Positions 62,466 through 64,000 of a DNA stretch of 64,000 nucleotides are shown in pieces. Each line of letters starts with the position of its first letter. Position 1 is the stretch's first letter. The notes beneath the pieces were generated by a model that saw only the letters and a list, made by a program, of their open reading frames with translations, was not told the origin of the DNA and made no database searches. Source of the stretch: Styela clava (Eukaryota > Chordata > Ascidiacea > Stolidobranchia > Styelidae); NCBI RefSeq assembly GCF_964204865.1, contig NC_135259.1, forward strand, positions 9,248,974-9,312,973, given 5' to 3'. Both the position numbers and the translations under genes were made by a program.

Positions 62466-64000
62466 ATATAGGTACAATTTAACAATATGTACAATTGTGG
62501 GATTCTCTGCTGTGTTTGACAGAGGCTAATCATTAAATTTGATGATGTATTACAACTCTTTGATTTCATGACTTTACATTTAGATTTATTGTTCACAATT
62601 TTCAACTTGTCAATGTTATATTACATTTAAAAATGTCTTTTTCACAATTTGGTTGACTGTTATTAGCACTGTATATCAATACACGTTATGTGTCAAAATC
62701 CTTTTATTCTAATATTCTTTAAAAAACACTTTATCGACTGACTGACTGATATTGTCTATAACACAAACCACCACCCACAAGGAAATTTGAATTTCAATAG
62801 CTTTTTCACAAAATTTCAAGACTGTCTAACGCAAAATGTTATTTGTTTTATTTTAATTATAGTTTTCTAGCAATATTGAGGGCATAAATAATGATCTAAT
62901 CATCAGTGAATACCTGTAGTTATATATTCAGTGTTGTATTCGAAAATGACTGATGTTTGCCTTGACATAGATATTTCTTCATAATAAGAAAATTGTTGCA
63001 AAATATAACCAAGTTTCCTGTCGGGATGGAATGAATATTTCTCTATATCGTATGGTTTCACGTCTGACTTCAAATTTAATGGCCATAAAATATAGTTTAG
63101 CATTTAATGAAAAAACGTCATCTAAGCATCCATGAAGTATTTACATATAGTAATAGAATTAATAAATATAGATGTAAATCGTTGTAACATATTATGCTAG
63201 ATTTTAAAAACATTTCCAAAAAAGGTGTATTTGCCATATGCGTCAACTTGTGAGAAAGTTGTTTGGCTTTGTACCCAAATGTCAGATACTTCGTGGTATT
63301 CTCCTAGTTGCATGTTTTATCCATCATAACAAACACAAACAATGAACCGGTGACTAGGGAGTTGACCAGACTTTTTGCCATTCAAATTCAACGTTGCGTG
63401 CCACAGCATTTATCCTCATTACATTACAGGCGTTTCTCCACACTAGGATGCCCCAATTCGTTAAATATTCGTTCTTGAGCATCCCTATACTAGCTCCTTC
63501 GTTTCTCTTGTAAATATCACATCTTAATATCTATCTGAAATTTTGATATTTCATCACATTTTCATTGTTCGACTTTGTTAATAACGTCATTGTTTGTCAA
63601 GACACGAAATGCTATGTAAATAAACATTGTCATTGATAATCGATATAGCGCAAAATAAAGGATATATTACAAACATAATTTAGTGGTTTTAAACCCAATT
63701 GCACGACAAACCAAGTGGGCTATTCTGTTTTATATTGTGGTGTGATTCGCATGACATCGTCCAAACCAATCGTATTGTTGATGTTTAGGATTAGATGGAG
63801 ACTAATCTGTCGTCTGTATACTTTGTTTAACTAAAATAAAAATAAAAAGCTGGAATATGTGAATTAATTAAATAATTTTCTAGGGATCTGGTGATAGCTA
63901 AACTATACAATACTGGCAGATGTTAGATTGTTGTTTCTTGATATAACAATTAAATGTAAATTCCTACCATAAATCATTGTTCCCCTGCAAGGAATAATAT
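62466..64000 (-). repeat. Right arm of the large inverted repeat, runs off the window
   Basis: Reverse-complement match to 55104-56665 (see that entry). The similarity reaches the last bases of the window (ATTATTCC and CAGGGGAA strings on both arms), so the true outer edge lies beyond 64000. Confidence 0.85.

Overview
The window is AT-rich animal nuclear DNA. Coding exons are short, introns begin GT and end AG, and the spaces between genes are packed with DNA-transposon debris. There are no operons or other bacterial features. The gene set is an apolipoprotein D-like lipocalin, an MFSD4B-type sugar transporter, a secreted multi-TIL-domain protein, a class I methyltransferase and a STYXL1-type phosphatase, which suits an invertebrate deuterostome. 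A palindromic MITE with arms reading CTCCTGAAGTATGCGCACC and the GAACCCAT-rich repeats remind me of ascidian (tunicate) genomes. That taxonomic guess rests on memory and was not checked.

Layout. 1-3.7 kb: repeats and intergenic DNA. 3.7-5.7 kb: five-exon lipocalin gene (+); a MITE supplies one of its splice acceptors. 6.4-11.5 kb: nine-exon MFSD4B-like transporter (-), carrying a Tc1/mariner fold-back element in its last intron. 14.5-18.0 kb: six-exon secreted protein (-) with a signal peptide, four TIL domains and a His-rich tail; three TIL exons lie in near-identical 610-bp tandem units. 20.3-24.5 kb: a decayed duplicate of that locus with one TIL exon, interrupted by a hAT-type element. 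24.5-31.4 kb: no recognisable gene, some diverged repeats. 31.5-32.3 kb: single-exon SAM-dependent methyltransferase (+) with a TATA box. 34-43 kb: transposon-rich stretch with a broken ZMYM1-like hAT transposase, a MITE with a perfect 8-bp target duplication, and a possible solo LTR. 43.6-48.3 kb: six-exon STYXL1 orthologue (+) that keeps the phosphatase active-site motif. 49.6-54.8 kb: hAT fragments, a hAT MITE and a nearly intact pogo/Tigger element. 55.1-64.0 kb: a large inverted repeat (arms at least 1.5 kb) enclosing nested hAT elements and a degenerate satellite.

The five host genes are unrelated functionally and show no common pathway. The coherent story is transposon and duplication activity reshaping genes: a borrowed splice site, an amplified symmetrical exon, a decayed paralogue and nested insertions. 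Exon models were built by hand from splice signals, reading-phase agreement and family motifs. Reading phases agree at every junction in all four multi-exon models, which is the main support for them.
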